NCBI GenBank assembly: GCA_030278955.1
Contig: JAOANR010000004.1
Coordinates: 52,765,459 to 52,829,458 of the forward strand
Direction of reading: 5' to 3'
DNA length: 64,000 nt
DNA from: Hygrophila difformis
Lineage: Eukaryota > Streptophyta > Magnoliopsida > Lamiales > Acanthaceae
The notes under the pieces were generated by a model that saw nothing but the letters and a program-made list of their open reading frames with translations, made no database searches and was not told the DNA's origin. Positions 11,919 to 22,517 of this stretch are shown piece by piece. Numbering within the stretch: position 1 is the first letter of the stretch; every line of letters begins with the position of its first letter. Made by a program: the position numbers and the translations under genes.

Positions 11919-12170
11919 CTACATCCATCTCGGTGTTTTTGTCACAGATGATTTTTTGGCACTATTCACTGTTTAACTTTTTTTCGAATATTTATCATAA
12001 CTATGTAAGAAAAAACATAGTCAAGTGAGATCTTGTTAGATACGTCTAATCTTGTAGTTTTTGACAATCAAGTTTTTATGCATTTTCGTTGTACACAATT
12101 TAAGTTATTAACTATTAAAAATGTGTATCCGTATACGTGCTGGGTGGGTCCGTAATGGAAAAAGAAACCT
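11919..12170. mobile_element. Stowaway-like MITE, family A copy 4 (worn)
   Basis: Begins after TA with a degraded CTACATCCATCTC end and contains the family core near 12020-12060 (AGTCAAGTGAGATCTTGTTAG). The right end is degenerate, so its border is approximate. Confidence 0.6.
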
Positions 12171-12548
12171 TAATTTTTTTGCTATCTGTTTCGGTTATTA
12201 CATCCACGCGAGGTGCGATCAAGAAGACATCAAGTACATATGTTGTCCTAAGCAAAGGGTAACCAAGCACCGGTTCTACGTGCAGTGTAGGATGTGATCG
12301 GCGGCGTATACCAACAGTAGCGAGGGCCGTCGACCGTCGTAAGTTCCTTGGCAATTGGCATCATCATCGTCATCTTTTTGTCGTGCGTAGATGATATAGT
12401 ACTGGGCCTGAGCCCAATTCAGGCCCATTGGGCTAAGAATATAAGTACTCCGTTTACACATGGCGATTACGCATTTACCCATGCATGCGCCGTCGTCGAC
12501 TATTGTAAGTGCCATCCAAATTTATTATTCTAATCTCATATATAGAGT

Positions 12549-12590
12549 GTGCAAAGTGCAAAGTGCAGAGTGCCGAGTGCAGAGTGCAGT
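12549..12590. repeat. Heptamer tandem repeat
   Basis: About six head-to-tail copies of a 7-bp unit of the type GTGCAGA/GTGCAAA, each differing by one base or none. Non-coding surroundings. Confidence 0.85.
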
Positions 12591-12730
12591 GTTATTTATT
12601 AATTAGTAAAAAGGAAAAGGTTTAAATTTAATTGGCGTGCAAACCAAATATGGGTTTAGAATTGACACAAGTAGTAGTTTAATTTAAATTATTAGTAGGT
12701 GTTGCTAGGTGCATATGCATATATATAGTA

Positions 12731-12965
12731 CTTCATCTGTTCTCTTTTAAATGCAACATTCCTGCATTTCACGTCGTCCAAGACATATTTTTAAAGGTTA
12801 ATAACTCAAATTGTACATAAATAAAAATTATAAAAATTTGATATTCTAAAACTACGTGATTAGACGAATCTAACAAGATTTCACTTGATTATGTTTTTTC
12901 TTATATAACCATATTAAAAAAATTAATCAAAGTTACTCAATGAATAGTATATAATACTCAGGAAT
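12731..12965. mobile_element. Stowaway-like MITE, family A copy 5 (reverse)
   Basis: Core sequence is present as the reverse complement (GATTAGACGAATCTAACAAG near 12860-12880), so it is inserted in the opposite orientation to copies 1-4. Left end after TA is CTTCATCTGTTCTC; right end is worn. Confidence 0.65.
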
Positions 12966-13622
12966 GTTTGAAAGTGGTATGGAATATTCATGAATCTTTC
13001 CACTGTGGTTCCTGCGGGCACACTCCTTATTAATGGCCATTTATACAACTTCCTGTTGGATCATCTCAATTCAAACTGTAATAATTATCCACTTTATCAT
13101 TTAATTATATATCATCATTATTAACCAATTACTACTACTTATATTAACCAATTATTTAATGTCCTGGAGATCGAGTATTTAATTGAATCATCCCGGGCTG
13201 ACGGTGAGGCAATACGGATAAGACAATTAGGTTACTATGCAGAAACCTAGTTGTCTGCATATCCGGACATGTTCCACCACAGGCTTCAAGATGCTACGTG
13301 TCCTTATGGTGTCAATAGAAAGAGAATCTGAGACACAGTAATCAACAAACATTCCACTTGTAGCCATTTATTGGCAATGGAAAGAGAATCCAATTAGCCC
13401 AAATTAATGGATGAAATTAAGTTAATAATTTGTAACTGCCATTCTCGAAAAGTTTCAGTTACAGAAATGTGTTGAGGGCTATGCTGAATCGGGAGAAAAG
13501 TCAGGCCATTCGACGGGACGGAGAGTACGACAATGGTGGATTTGAACGACTTCCCGGAGGATTTGGTGGACGACCTCAACAATGCAGCAGCGTCGGATAA
13601 CATTTCATTAAGGGGTGGGTAG
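12966..13622. other. Intergenic DNA with a short exon-like stretch
   Basis: Mostly AT-rich. At 13531-13620 an ATG opens a frame reading MVDLNDFPEDLVDDLNNAAA and ending in a stop next to the following MITE. Codon use and the acidic, Leu-spaced sequence look coding, but I do not recognise the protein and no splice partner was found. The last eight bases (13615-13622) are the target duplication of the next element. Confidence 0.4.
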
Positions 13623-14357
13623 TAGGGGTGGACACGGTTCGGTTATCCGGAGATTTTCAGGTATTTGTATTTGTATTTGAACCGGGCAAATACTTAGATG
13701 AAGTATTTGTATTTGTAACCGGACTCCTCGGTTAACCGGGGATTCGGTTTCGATTCGATTCAGCGGTTAAGCGATTCGGTTCGAATATTTTGTCCAAGCC
13801 CATTAAACTTTATAATCAAATCTTCATTTCTTAATTCTTAACCTTTGCAGGTTTATTTCTGAGGTTATTATAATACAATAATAAAAAAAGATCATATAAC
13901 TCTAAAATTCGGTGGTTCCTTTTAGTGTTATCAAAATATATTAGTATATTTAAAACATCTTAGTGTATTGTCTATTTCAATATTGAGTATTCTTAAGGGC
14001 AAAAAATTAATATAGGACATATTTTTTTAATTATCTTTACTTTCTAATATTTATTTTATTATATATTTAAATAATTTAATAAATAATGAAATATATTATT
14101 GATATATAATAATATACCATAAAATATGTATAATATATACAATATATATAATTTTTTAAAACACAATAAATATATTCGGTTTGGTTCGATTAATCGGGAA
14201 AAAAATTTAAAGTATTTGTATTTGTATTTGAACCGGGCAAATACTTAAATGAAGTATTTGTATTTGAACCGGAGTCCTCGGTTAACCGGAAATTCGGTTC
14301 GATTTCGATTCGATTTTGCGGTTCAGCGAATCGGTTCGAATTTTTTGCCCACCCCTA
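13623..14357. mobile_element. hAT-type MITE with perfect 8-bp target duplication
   Basis: 735 bp, ends TAGGGGTGGACACGG and the reverse complement of TAGGGGTGGGCAAAA. Flanked by perfect direct repeats GTGGGTAG at 13615-13622 and 14358-14365. Subterminal GTATTTGTATTTGAACCGG-type repeats and GGTTAACCG/TTCGGTTCGA motifs occur in both arms; the middle is AT-rich. No transposase. Confidence 0.88.
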
Positions 14358-14365
14358 GTGGGTAG

Positions 14366-15235
14366 CATAAATGTGGTAGAGGTGCAACTGAAAAGAGACA
14401 AAGCAATCTAGAGACTGATGGAAATGCATCATCAATGAGCGGAACATCTTTAATACATAATAGAACATTATTCATGCAACAATATAACATGATGTGATAT
14501 GGGTTATATCACTGGCATTTAAAAAGTATACCGGGCATGAATAGAGGATCAGAAAGCAGCAGATATGGAACACAGTAGTGTAATAAAAAGAGCACATCGG
14601 ACTTATATGTATAGCACAATTAGAATTATCATGATTGAAAATATGAACAAGGCAGATGGTGAATGATGTGAGTTATGAACATGCAAGACGCATGGATCAT
14701 CTACTGCCACATGAATTTCGCACAACAAAAAGGGAAAAATTTGAGGCCCACCACACGTGTCTCTGCATTAGTCAATATTCTGCCATGATTTAAGGAACAC
14801 ATAATTGGAAGGAGCATTAATTTGGGCACAACTGATGAAGCTTAAAAAGGAAAGAAACAAAATAATACAGTGAGCTGTCAAGCAAAAAGAAAAAAACACT
14901 AGCAAGGCATACAAATAGAAGCGTCAGGAACTGCGGACTCCGCATACAAACCTACTCCCGGATAAGAAACTCTTGTTCTATCTCTCTACAATAAAAACAC
15001 TTGAATGACTCCAAAAAACACTCTATTTAAAATTTTAAATATTAATTTCACCCACATTATTACACTTGCAAATTTCATACTCCAAACAGTGCCTTAGACC
15101 CCTTATAATTAGGCTTTCAATTACTACTACCAGAAAATCTCAAAATACAGTTTTATCTTTATTCTGCAGTTTACTACACACAACTGTCTGAATTCTGATT
15201 CTCGCCCCATTTTCATAACGTGATCCGATATTTCA
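14366..15235. other. Intergenic DNA 3' of the AAP gene
   Basis: AT-rich, no open frame of interest. The part adjoining 15236 should contain the 3' UTR and polyadenylation signals of the permease gene, which is transcribed leftward. Confidence 0.5.
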
Positions 15236-17631
15236 TCAATAGCTCGTCTTGAAGGGCCTGTACGTCTTGAGATCAAGCACCACACCCGCCACCGATCCCA
15301 CGGCCGCCGCCACCGATACCATCAGACAGGCCATGCTCAGCATCTGCAGCCCAATCCACCTGCTCGTCCACTTCCCAATCCTGTTCTGTGCAATGTACAT
15401 CTCCACCGGAAAATACACCGTCAGCGGCCAAAACCCCAGCGCCCCCAGTATCCCCACCACGTCGTTGAAAAACGGCAGCAGCATCGATATCACGGTCGTC
15501 AGCGCCACGAATCCAGTTCTCCAGAACAAGCGGAAGAAGTTGAGCCGGTACGCGCCGTAGAACGGGAGGCTCATGTCGTATTCCGCCGTCACGAAGCTGC
15601 TCCTGCTCCACCTCTGCGCGCTCCATTTCTCCACAAATGCAAATAACGGCTGACAGAACACCTGTTGGTTTATAATTTTCAACTTTCTGTTATTGTACAT
15701 GTATGTATGATGGATGTAATAAAGGGAAAAAATTGCATCTTTAGTCCTGTAACTTTACTATGCTATGCTAATTCAAAAAATTTACAGGCCCAAATAACAA
15801 GTGAGGTTGTGTTTTTGTGTACTGGATTGTGTGATTGATTAGTTATTACTCCCTCGACTTTTTTGGCATTGTTCATTGTTCAGCTTTGACTCAATGTTTT
15901 GTAAGTATATATTTGGGAAAAATAGTGCATTGGATTGTGTACAGAAGTCAAACAAGACAAGTTAAATGAGACATGGGACAGAGGGAGTACTTGGTAGGCG
16001 CCAACGAGGTGCACAACAATGGCGATATTCGCGATGTCGAGCAGCCAATAAGGATCGTAGAATCCGAAGCCCGTGAGGAGATTTCCGGGCGCGTCGTCTC
16101 CAAACGCAGCGTAGCCCATGCATCCGCAGAGCAGGTAGAAAATTGTGGTCACGCAGATGCTTATGGAGGTGGCTTTCTTCATGGTCTTGTGCTCTGCTGG
16201 AGGGGATTTCACCGTGTCCTGGAAATTATCCATGTAATTAATTAATTAATGAATGCTTTTCTATGCATTATATATTCATTTTTGGCACAAAAAGAAAAGG
16301 AGTATATATACCTGGATTTCGATGAGGATGATGGAGAAGGAGTAAGCGAAGGCGATGGCTCCTAGGGCTTGTAAGCTCCTCCAGAACTTCTGGCTAGGCG
16401 AAACTATTCCGGCGTGCGTCATTGTCCCGATGCTGATGCCGGTCAGGCTTCCCTTGAAGCTTTTATTTTCAGCAGTCGTGGCGATGCCTAGTGATAGACC
16501 GACGGCCGAGTACGTGAAGGACATGACCGCTGCAACTATGGACAGCCACCAGACCTGGTCGAAATCCGGTATCTGAGAGAACAGAATCTCTATGATTCCG
16601 AAGGTTATCATGTCTCCATTGCTCGACATATGGCATTTGCTCTTCTTGTGTGTCTTGTGGAAACAATTTGATCTTTTTATGGCTCTGCAAGGGAAAACAA
16701 TAACCTAGACATCAACTTTACAATCCATGGTCTGATCATTGTCTGAACTCTGAATACGAAGTTTCAAAAGCTTAATCAAGTCTCAACTTACAGCATGCTA
16801 ACTGAGGCAGCAATTGTGTAGCCGATGGCTATGCCGAATAGGTTGAGGTACTGAATCAGACCGCAAATCTTCACCTTTCGGCCGCCTGCACCATAAAAGG
16901 AACAAAACGTCCATCAATGTCCGAACTCAGCCCTAATTATAAGTTTATAACATATATACATAGACCTCAGCGGGAACAAACACTTACCCAAATTGTTTCT
17001 AACAGCGTCCATGTACGTGTAGTTTCTCTGTCCCGTTACGGGGTCCCCTGTCCGGTAACACATGGACAGAAGGCTCGAGGTGTAAAGATTGACAAAAGCA
17101 AAAAGGGACATGACCATCGGTCCAGCAACCCATCCCAGCTGCGCCACGGCCCAAGCCAGCGATAGGACACCCGAACCAATCACAGCAGTTATAATATGTG
17201 AAGTTGCAGTAAACAAAGTCCCTAAAAAAAAAATACTAACAGACATCAACTTTTCCGGCAAAGTTTTTTCTTCATATGATGACACGTGTAGCTTAGTGAG
17301 AGAGAACTACCTGTTCTTTTGAGTTTTCCGTCGTCATCAAAGCACTTGGCGTAGTTTGCCTGGATGTTTGTAGCTTCTTCGGTGTCGGTATTTTGAGGCT
17401 TCTTCGCGGATTCCACTTGGAGGTAATGCCTGATATCCTGCCTTTCTTCAACCTGACAACAAAATATCAAACAACGGCACTACTTAGTTTCTTAATTAAA
17501 GTTTGTTGAAACAATAAATATTATTCTACTGCAGAGCAGCAGCGCTAGGTAGTGATTTTTTATTTGATTACAACGCCGTTGTAGATTCTTGAGGGGAGCG
17601 TTCGACTTCTAGGTAGCATGCTCATGCTCAT
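15236..17631 (-). CDS. AAP: Amino acid permease, AAP family
   Basis: Proton-coupled amino acid importer of the plasma membrane (AAP branch of the amino acid/auxin permease family). Seven exons: 17631-17572, 17452-17311, 17221-16988, 16885-16792, 16684-16312, 16218-15991 and 15661-15236. All introns are GT-AG and phases agree throughout, giving 518 aa. The signature N-terminal core GSGVLSLAWAVAQLGW follows SHIITAVI in exon 3; YMDAVRNNLG closes that exon; NLFGIAIGYTIAAS is in exon 4; exon 6 ends GAYQ and exon 7 opens VFCQPLFAFVEKW, as in known AAPs. C-terminus is PVEMYIAQNRIGKWTSRWI then a final helix and LDLKTYRPFKTSY. The cytosolic N-terminus is about 30-40 aa longer than most AAPs. Intron 6 carries a MITE directly at its donor. 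Which AAP paralogue it is cannot be decided by eye; AAP2/AAP3-like is likely. Confidence 0.95.
15849..15987. mobile_element. Stowaway-like MITE in AAP intron 6
   Basis: 139-bp element with inverted ends CTCCCTCGACTT and the reverse complement of CTCCCTCTGTCC, between TA dinucleotides (15847-15848, 15988-15989). It has parts of the family A sequence but is about half length, an internal-deletion derivative. On the coding strand its first base is intron position +4, directly after GTA of the donor. Confidence 0.85.
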
Positions 17632-18470
17632 ACTTGTTCTCTAAATTATTCTTGCAACACAGAAAAGAGGGGGTATTCCAACTTCCAAGAGGAATTGAAG
17701 TGATGGTGATGGATGGTTGAAAGGGGGTAGAGCAGGAGGGTTAAGTTTATATAGGCAGGCAGATTCCAAGATTGGTGGCATTTCTCTGTTGGTAAGAATT
17801 GGACAAGGAGGATAAGACTGATTAGTGCAAGAAGCGTACGACCAGAGAGACATTTAGGTTTTCTACGCGTATAATACAATGCTGCTACTGCAGTACTGCA
17901 TGATTTAATTGGTTGGCGGCTCCTCCATGTTTAATTCAGGGTAGTGCTAAATAGACACCCAGCCTTGAAAATAGCGAAGGGAGTGTGTGGTGAGTGGAAT
18001 TCCATGCAGCATTAATTACATTCATTTGTTTTTTCCCATCTTTTCAATTTCCTAATAACTTTTACTATTGATTGAGTACAATTATAACAAGAAGAAATGG
18101 ATGAGAATTAAAGTGTCCCATGAAATAATTTAAATTTTAAATAATTTTCATTGTATACTTATTGTATTGCTCGTTCTAATTTTAATTATTTTTTATTATG
18201 AAAATTATTTATTTATGATCTAAATAGTTCATTCACAGTAAAAAATATATCCAAACCATAAATATATGCATATGAAATTATAAATGTAAAATAAAATTTG
18301 TTCTACAAAAAGGTCAATTAAAAACCCATATCAAAATTTATTACTAGTAAAATATTTGTCTAATTTAATAAACAAAAATTTAAGCATATCATTAATAATT
18401 TTTTTATTTAATTTTTTTTGCATTAAAGCTAAGATTCGTTTTCACATAATTTCAAAGCTTCAAAAACTAT
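17632..18470 (-). promoter_or_regulatory. AAP promoter region and AT-rich upstream DNA
   Basis: A TATATAAA box on the minus strand at 17746-17753 lies about 115 bases before the AAP start codon. The short leader is pyrimidine-rich. Beyond about 18000 the sequence is AT-rich with nothing recognisable up to the CACTA end at 18471. Confidence 0.6.
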
Positions 18471-18839
18471 CACTACAAGAAAAAAATGGATTAGCGACCG
18501 TCAAATTCGGTCGCTAAAAGGAAACATGAGTCGCTATTTCGGCTTAGCGACCGTCTTAACGACCGCAAGACGCCGGTCGCTAAAAGGTCCGTTAGTAAAT
18601 TTTCAACGACCGGAAAAAAAATCGGACCGAATTTAGCGACCAATTTAGCGACCAAAATTTTCGGTCGCGGAACTTAACAACCGAATTGGCGACCGAAATA
18701 TTCGTTTACTAAAAAGATCTCAATTTTTTATTTTTTATTTTCGCAACCGCATTAGCAACCGAAATTTTCGGTCGCTAATTTTAGCGACCGAATTAGCGTC
18801 CGAAGATTTCGGTAGCTAAAAAACTTCAAAAATTAGAAA

Positions 18840-19012
18840 TTTGAACTCAGTTAGGCTAGAATCCACCACCTCCTCATCGCCAGCCCCACTCATAACCACC
18901 TCGCCCAACCCTTACACCACAACTAATAGCACGTCATGTGTCATATATAATAATCCCCTAGGTGCTGGGGAGAAGGCTCGAACCACGCGCGCGTACCACT
19001 GGGATGCCTCAT
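18840..19012 (-). repeat. Possible SINE inside the CACTA element
   Basis: On the minus strand a B box, GTGGTTCGAGCC (about 18970-18985), is preceded by an A-box-like CCAGTGGTA. The GC content is well above its AT-rich surroundings. The 68-codon open frame over it is not believed to be a gene. Confidence 0.3.
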
Positions 19013-19069
19013 GTTTCATGTCATTGCATGGAATGTGTTATATATAATATATATCTATAAATTTGTAAA

Positions 19070-19560
19070 GTCATAACTTAAAAATAAAATAAAAACTAAA
19101 TTATTAAATAAGATAAAATCAAAATTTATTAAATAAAATAAAATAAAAACAAAATTATTAAATAAAATATAAAAAAACTAAAATTATAAATGAAATAAAA
19201 CAAAAATAAATTATTAAAGAAAATATAAAACATTAAAAAATTCTTAATAAAAACTTAAATTATTAAATAAAATAAAATTAAAAGTAAAATTATTATATAA
19301 AACAAAATAAAAACTAAAATTATTAAATAAAATAAAAGAAAAACTAAAATTATTAAATAAAATAAAATTAAAAATAAAATTATTAAATAAAAGAAAATAA
19401 AAACTAAAATTATTAAATAAAATAAAAATCTAAAATTATTAAATAAAAGTAAAATTATTACATAAAATAAAAATCTAAAATTATTAAATAAAATAAAAAA
19501 AACCGAAATTATTAAATAAAATAAAATAAAAAGTAAAATTATATCTATAAATTTGTAAAG
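19070..19560. repeat. AT-rich minisatellite
   Basis: Roughly twenty imperfect head-to-tail units of about 20-26 bp of the type AAACTAAAATTATTAAATAA, lying between the two subterminal arrays of the CACTA element. Confidence 0.8.
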
Positions 19561-20525
19561 TCATAACTTTCATTTTTTACTTTTAACACTGTTCATTAAT
19601 AAATAAATAATAAAATTAATTAAGTATATTATTAAGATAATAAAAATTAAAATAGAAAGGAAGTAATATTAATGAAATATTAATATAAAACCGATAATTA
19701 ACTAAGTCTAATAATTAAATTAAAAATTTTCAATATAAAATATTAAATTCAATAATTAAATAACAAAATAGAATAAAATATATAATATAATTAATTAATA
19801 AAAATAAAGGAATTAAATAAAATAGTAAATTATTCAAAAATTTAAATGGAAAAAAATAATAAAATATTATTTTTAATTAAAGGAATAAGTAAAATAAATA
19901 AGTAAAATCAATAAATAAAATAATTAAATAAATAAGTAAAATAAATAAGTAGATAAATAATAAATTCAATAACTTCTTTAAAAAAAATAATATTCAAATT
20001 AAATGATAACAGAAAAATAAAAAATATTTATATTGATAATATTATTATTCTAATAAAGTTATAATAAATATTTAAATCATAAAATAAATTAATAAATTTA
20101 AGGAGAATATTATTAAATTAATTTAAAATAAGTTAAATATAAAAGAATTATAAAAGCTTAGCCACCGAATTTTTCGGTCGCTATGTCGGTCGCTAACCAT
20201 AATAAAAAGTTTAAAAATTTTAAAAAAATTGAAAAAAAATTAGCAACCGCAAATTTCGATCGCTAATTCGGTCGCTAACAGGGACCCATTTTTATATTGG
20301 TCGTTAATTCGGTCGCCAGTTAGCCACCAAATCTAATCGGTCGCAATTTTGGTCGCGAATTTGCGATAGAAAATGTTCGGTCACTAAATCGGTCGTTAAC
20401 ATCAGCGACCATCATTTTCGGTCGCAATTTCGGTTGCTATTGCATATATAAATAATTATTTTGAAATAAAAAAATTTAACATAAAATCATATAAAACTAA
20501 ATAAAAGTAGTAATTACATATTTAA

Positions 20526-20526
<1 letters not shown>

Positions 20527-20596
<70 letters not shown>
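20527..20596. repeat. TAA microsatellite
   Basis: About 23 uninterrupted TAA units, just outside the right subterminal array of the CACTA remnant. Confidence 0.95.
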
Positions 20597-20774
20597 TGCT
20601 TGTGTAAAATCACACACTCCATAGAAAATGAAAAAAAAAAAGAAAAAAACAAAATATAATGTAATTAATGGTATGAATATCCATCCTAACCTCATTTCAC
20701 TACTTTTAAGGAAGTGAATATTTATTGGGGTGTCTAATTAGTATATGATGGGTGTTTATTTAGCCAATCTCTTA

Positions 20775-21729
20775 GGCCCTGTTCTCTAGAACTTATTTTC
20801 AGGACTTATTACTTATTTTTTTTTCAAAATCAGATCAGACCAGATCAGATAAGAAATATTCAGATCAAACCAGATCAAATCAGATCAGATCAGACCAGAC
20901 CAGAAACATTCAGACCAGACCAGACCAGACCAGATCAGATCATTATAATAAAATTATATAATTACATATAATATTTTTTATAAAAAGTAAAAAAATATAG
21001 CAATACAAATATTATTTATATTGTAGTTATTTAAAAATAATTCTAAAAATATTCTTTTGCTCACAAAACATTATTTAAATATACTAGTCACGTTCTTAAT
21101 ATATTTTATATTATAAATACTTTCAAAATAGTTTTAAATACTTTCATTAAATATGTTTAAAATATATAATAATGATAATAACAAAAATAATAATAATATT
21201 ATTAATAAAAGTTGTAATTAACTCTTAATAATTATTATTTTATTAACTATTATTACAATTATAATTAATTAACTATTAATAAATTAATTATTATTGAAAA
21301 TACTAATATATAATAAATACTGTATTAGTAATTAGTAGTAATAATTAACAATAATAATAAAAACAATTAATTAATTATTATTACTATTATATAATAATAA
21401 TAATAAACTAATCACTAATTTATTAATAAATTATTTTTTAATAATTACTAATTTATTGTTATTTTATAATAAATTAATTATTAATTTTATTATTATTATC
21501 ATTATTATTATTATTATTATTATTATTGTTACTATTATTATTACCATAAATCTAATTAGAATTAAAATATAAATAAAATAAGATCAGACCAGATCAATTC
21601 AGATCAGATCAGACCAGATCAGATGGAATCAGATCAGACCAGACCAGACCAGACAAATTCAGATCAGACCAGACCAGGTCTTATAAATTCAGATCAGACC
21701 AGAAAAATTAAGGCCTAGAGAACAGGGCC
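20775..21729. mobile_element. PIF/Harbinger-type element with pentamer arrays
   Basis: 955 bp with perfect 15-bp terminal inverted repeats GGCCCTGTTCTCTAG and the target duplication TTA on both sides (20772-20774, 21730-21732), as made by PIF/Harbinger transposases. Each arm carries a long array of the pentamer CAGAT/CAGAC (about 20829-20940 and 21580-21705). Both arrays run in the same direction, not inverted. The middle (20940-21575) is extremely AT-rich with TAA/TTA runs. No transposase; non-autonomous. Confidence 0.85.
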
Positions 21730-21929
21730 TTAATTAATTTCCACTTTGATAGGCTAGGGAGATATTTTGTGTCCACTATATTTGTGAGATAGTTGTGTTT
21801 CTGTAGCTACTAATATTTGAGAGGCAGATCAGATAGATATATACTCATGTTACATATGCATGGTGCATATGGAAAATTTAAGTGTGGGTAAGTATAATTA
21901 GTTCTATAGTTTGGTAATAACTAATATTA

Positions 21930-22186
21930 CCTCCGTTCCTTTTTAATTGTCACGGACCCACATTTCACGCAATCCAATACACATTTTTAATCGTTAATAA
22001 CTCAAATTCCATACAAATAAAAATTATGAAAATTTGATGTTCTAAATCTATGCGATTAGACGAATCCAATAATATCTCTCTTGACTATATTTTATCTTAT
22101 ATAATTGTATTAAAAAGTTGAATCAAAGTTAAACAATGAACAGTGTCAAAACCCCAACTGTGTCAATTAATAAGGAACAAAGGAAG
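21930..22186. mobile_element. Stowaway-like MITE, family A copy 6 (reverse)
   Basis: 257 bp between TA dinucleotides (21928-21929, 22187-22188), ends CCTCCGTTCC and GGAACAAAGGAAG. The core occurs as reverse complement (GATTAGACGAATCCAATAA). Non-coding. Confidence 0.8.
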
Positions 22187-22248
22187 TATGTACATTATAC
22201 CCAATCATTTAGATATGGGGTTTTAAGAGATAAAAAACTACTTATATA

Positions 22249-22517
22249 CTCCCTCTGCGTCATGCATCTTTCCTCAAAAAAATCTAACATTTGCATAGTA
22301 AATACTATTCACTCGGTAAGTTTGATTCGACTTTTTAACACTGTTACATAAGATAAAATATAGTCAATTGAGATATTGTTAGATTTGTCTAATCACATCA
22401 AATAATTTTATAATATTAAAGTTTTATAAATTTCTATAATACTTCTATAAAATTTGAGATATAACTCTTTAAAAATGTGTATTGAATTACATGAAAACAA
22501 TGAATGTTAACTTCTTT
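22249..22517. mobile_element. Stowaway-like MITE, family A copy 7
   Basis: Follows copy 6 at about 60 bp in the opposite orientation. Left end after TA is CTCCCTCTGCGTC; core near 22355-22395. The right end merges into a GA microsatellite (22523-22544), so the border is approximate. Confidence 0.65.

Larger units (their letters stand above)
18471..20446. mobile_element. CACTA-type transposon, one end only
   Basis: Starts with CACTACAAGAAAAAAATGG, the conserved terminus of plant CACTA (CMC/EnSpm) transposons. Behind it, 18486-18825 is a dense array of subterminal repeats of TAGCGACCG and its complement CGGTCGCTAA, typical transposase-binding arrays. A second array of the same motifs occupies 20157-20445. 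Between them is AT-rich tandem-repeat DNA without transposase. The expected right terminus (TTTCTTGTAGTG) is not visible after 20446, so the right end is lost or too worn to see. Confidence 0.75.

Noticed and set aside
18841..19047. 68-codon open frame
   Set aside because: Overlaps a SINE-like reverse-strand repeat; Ser/Thr-rich, no family.
19070..19560. Possible CRISPR-like repeat array
   Set aside because: AT-rich imperfect tandem units without unique spacers in a plant genome; a minisatellite.
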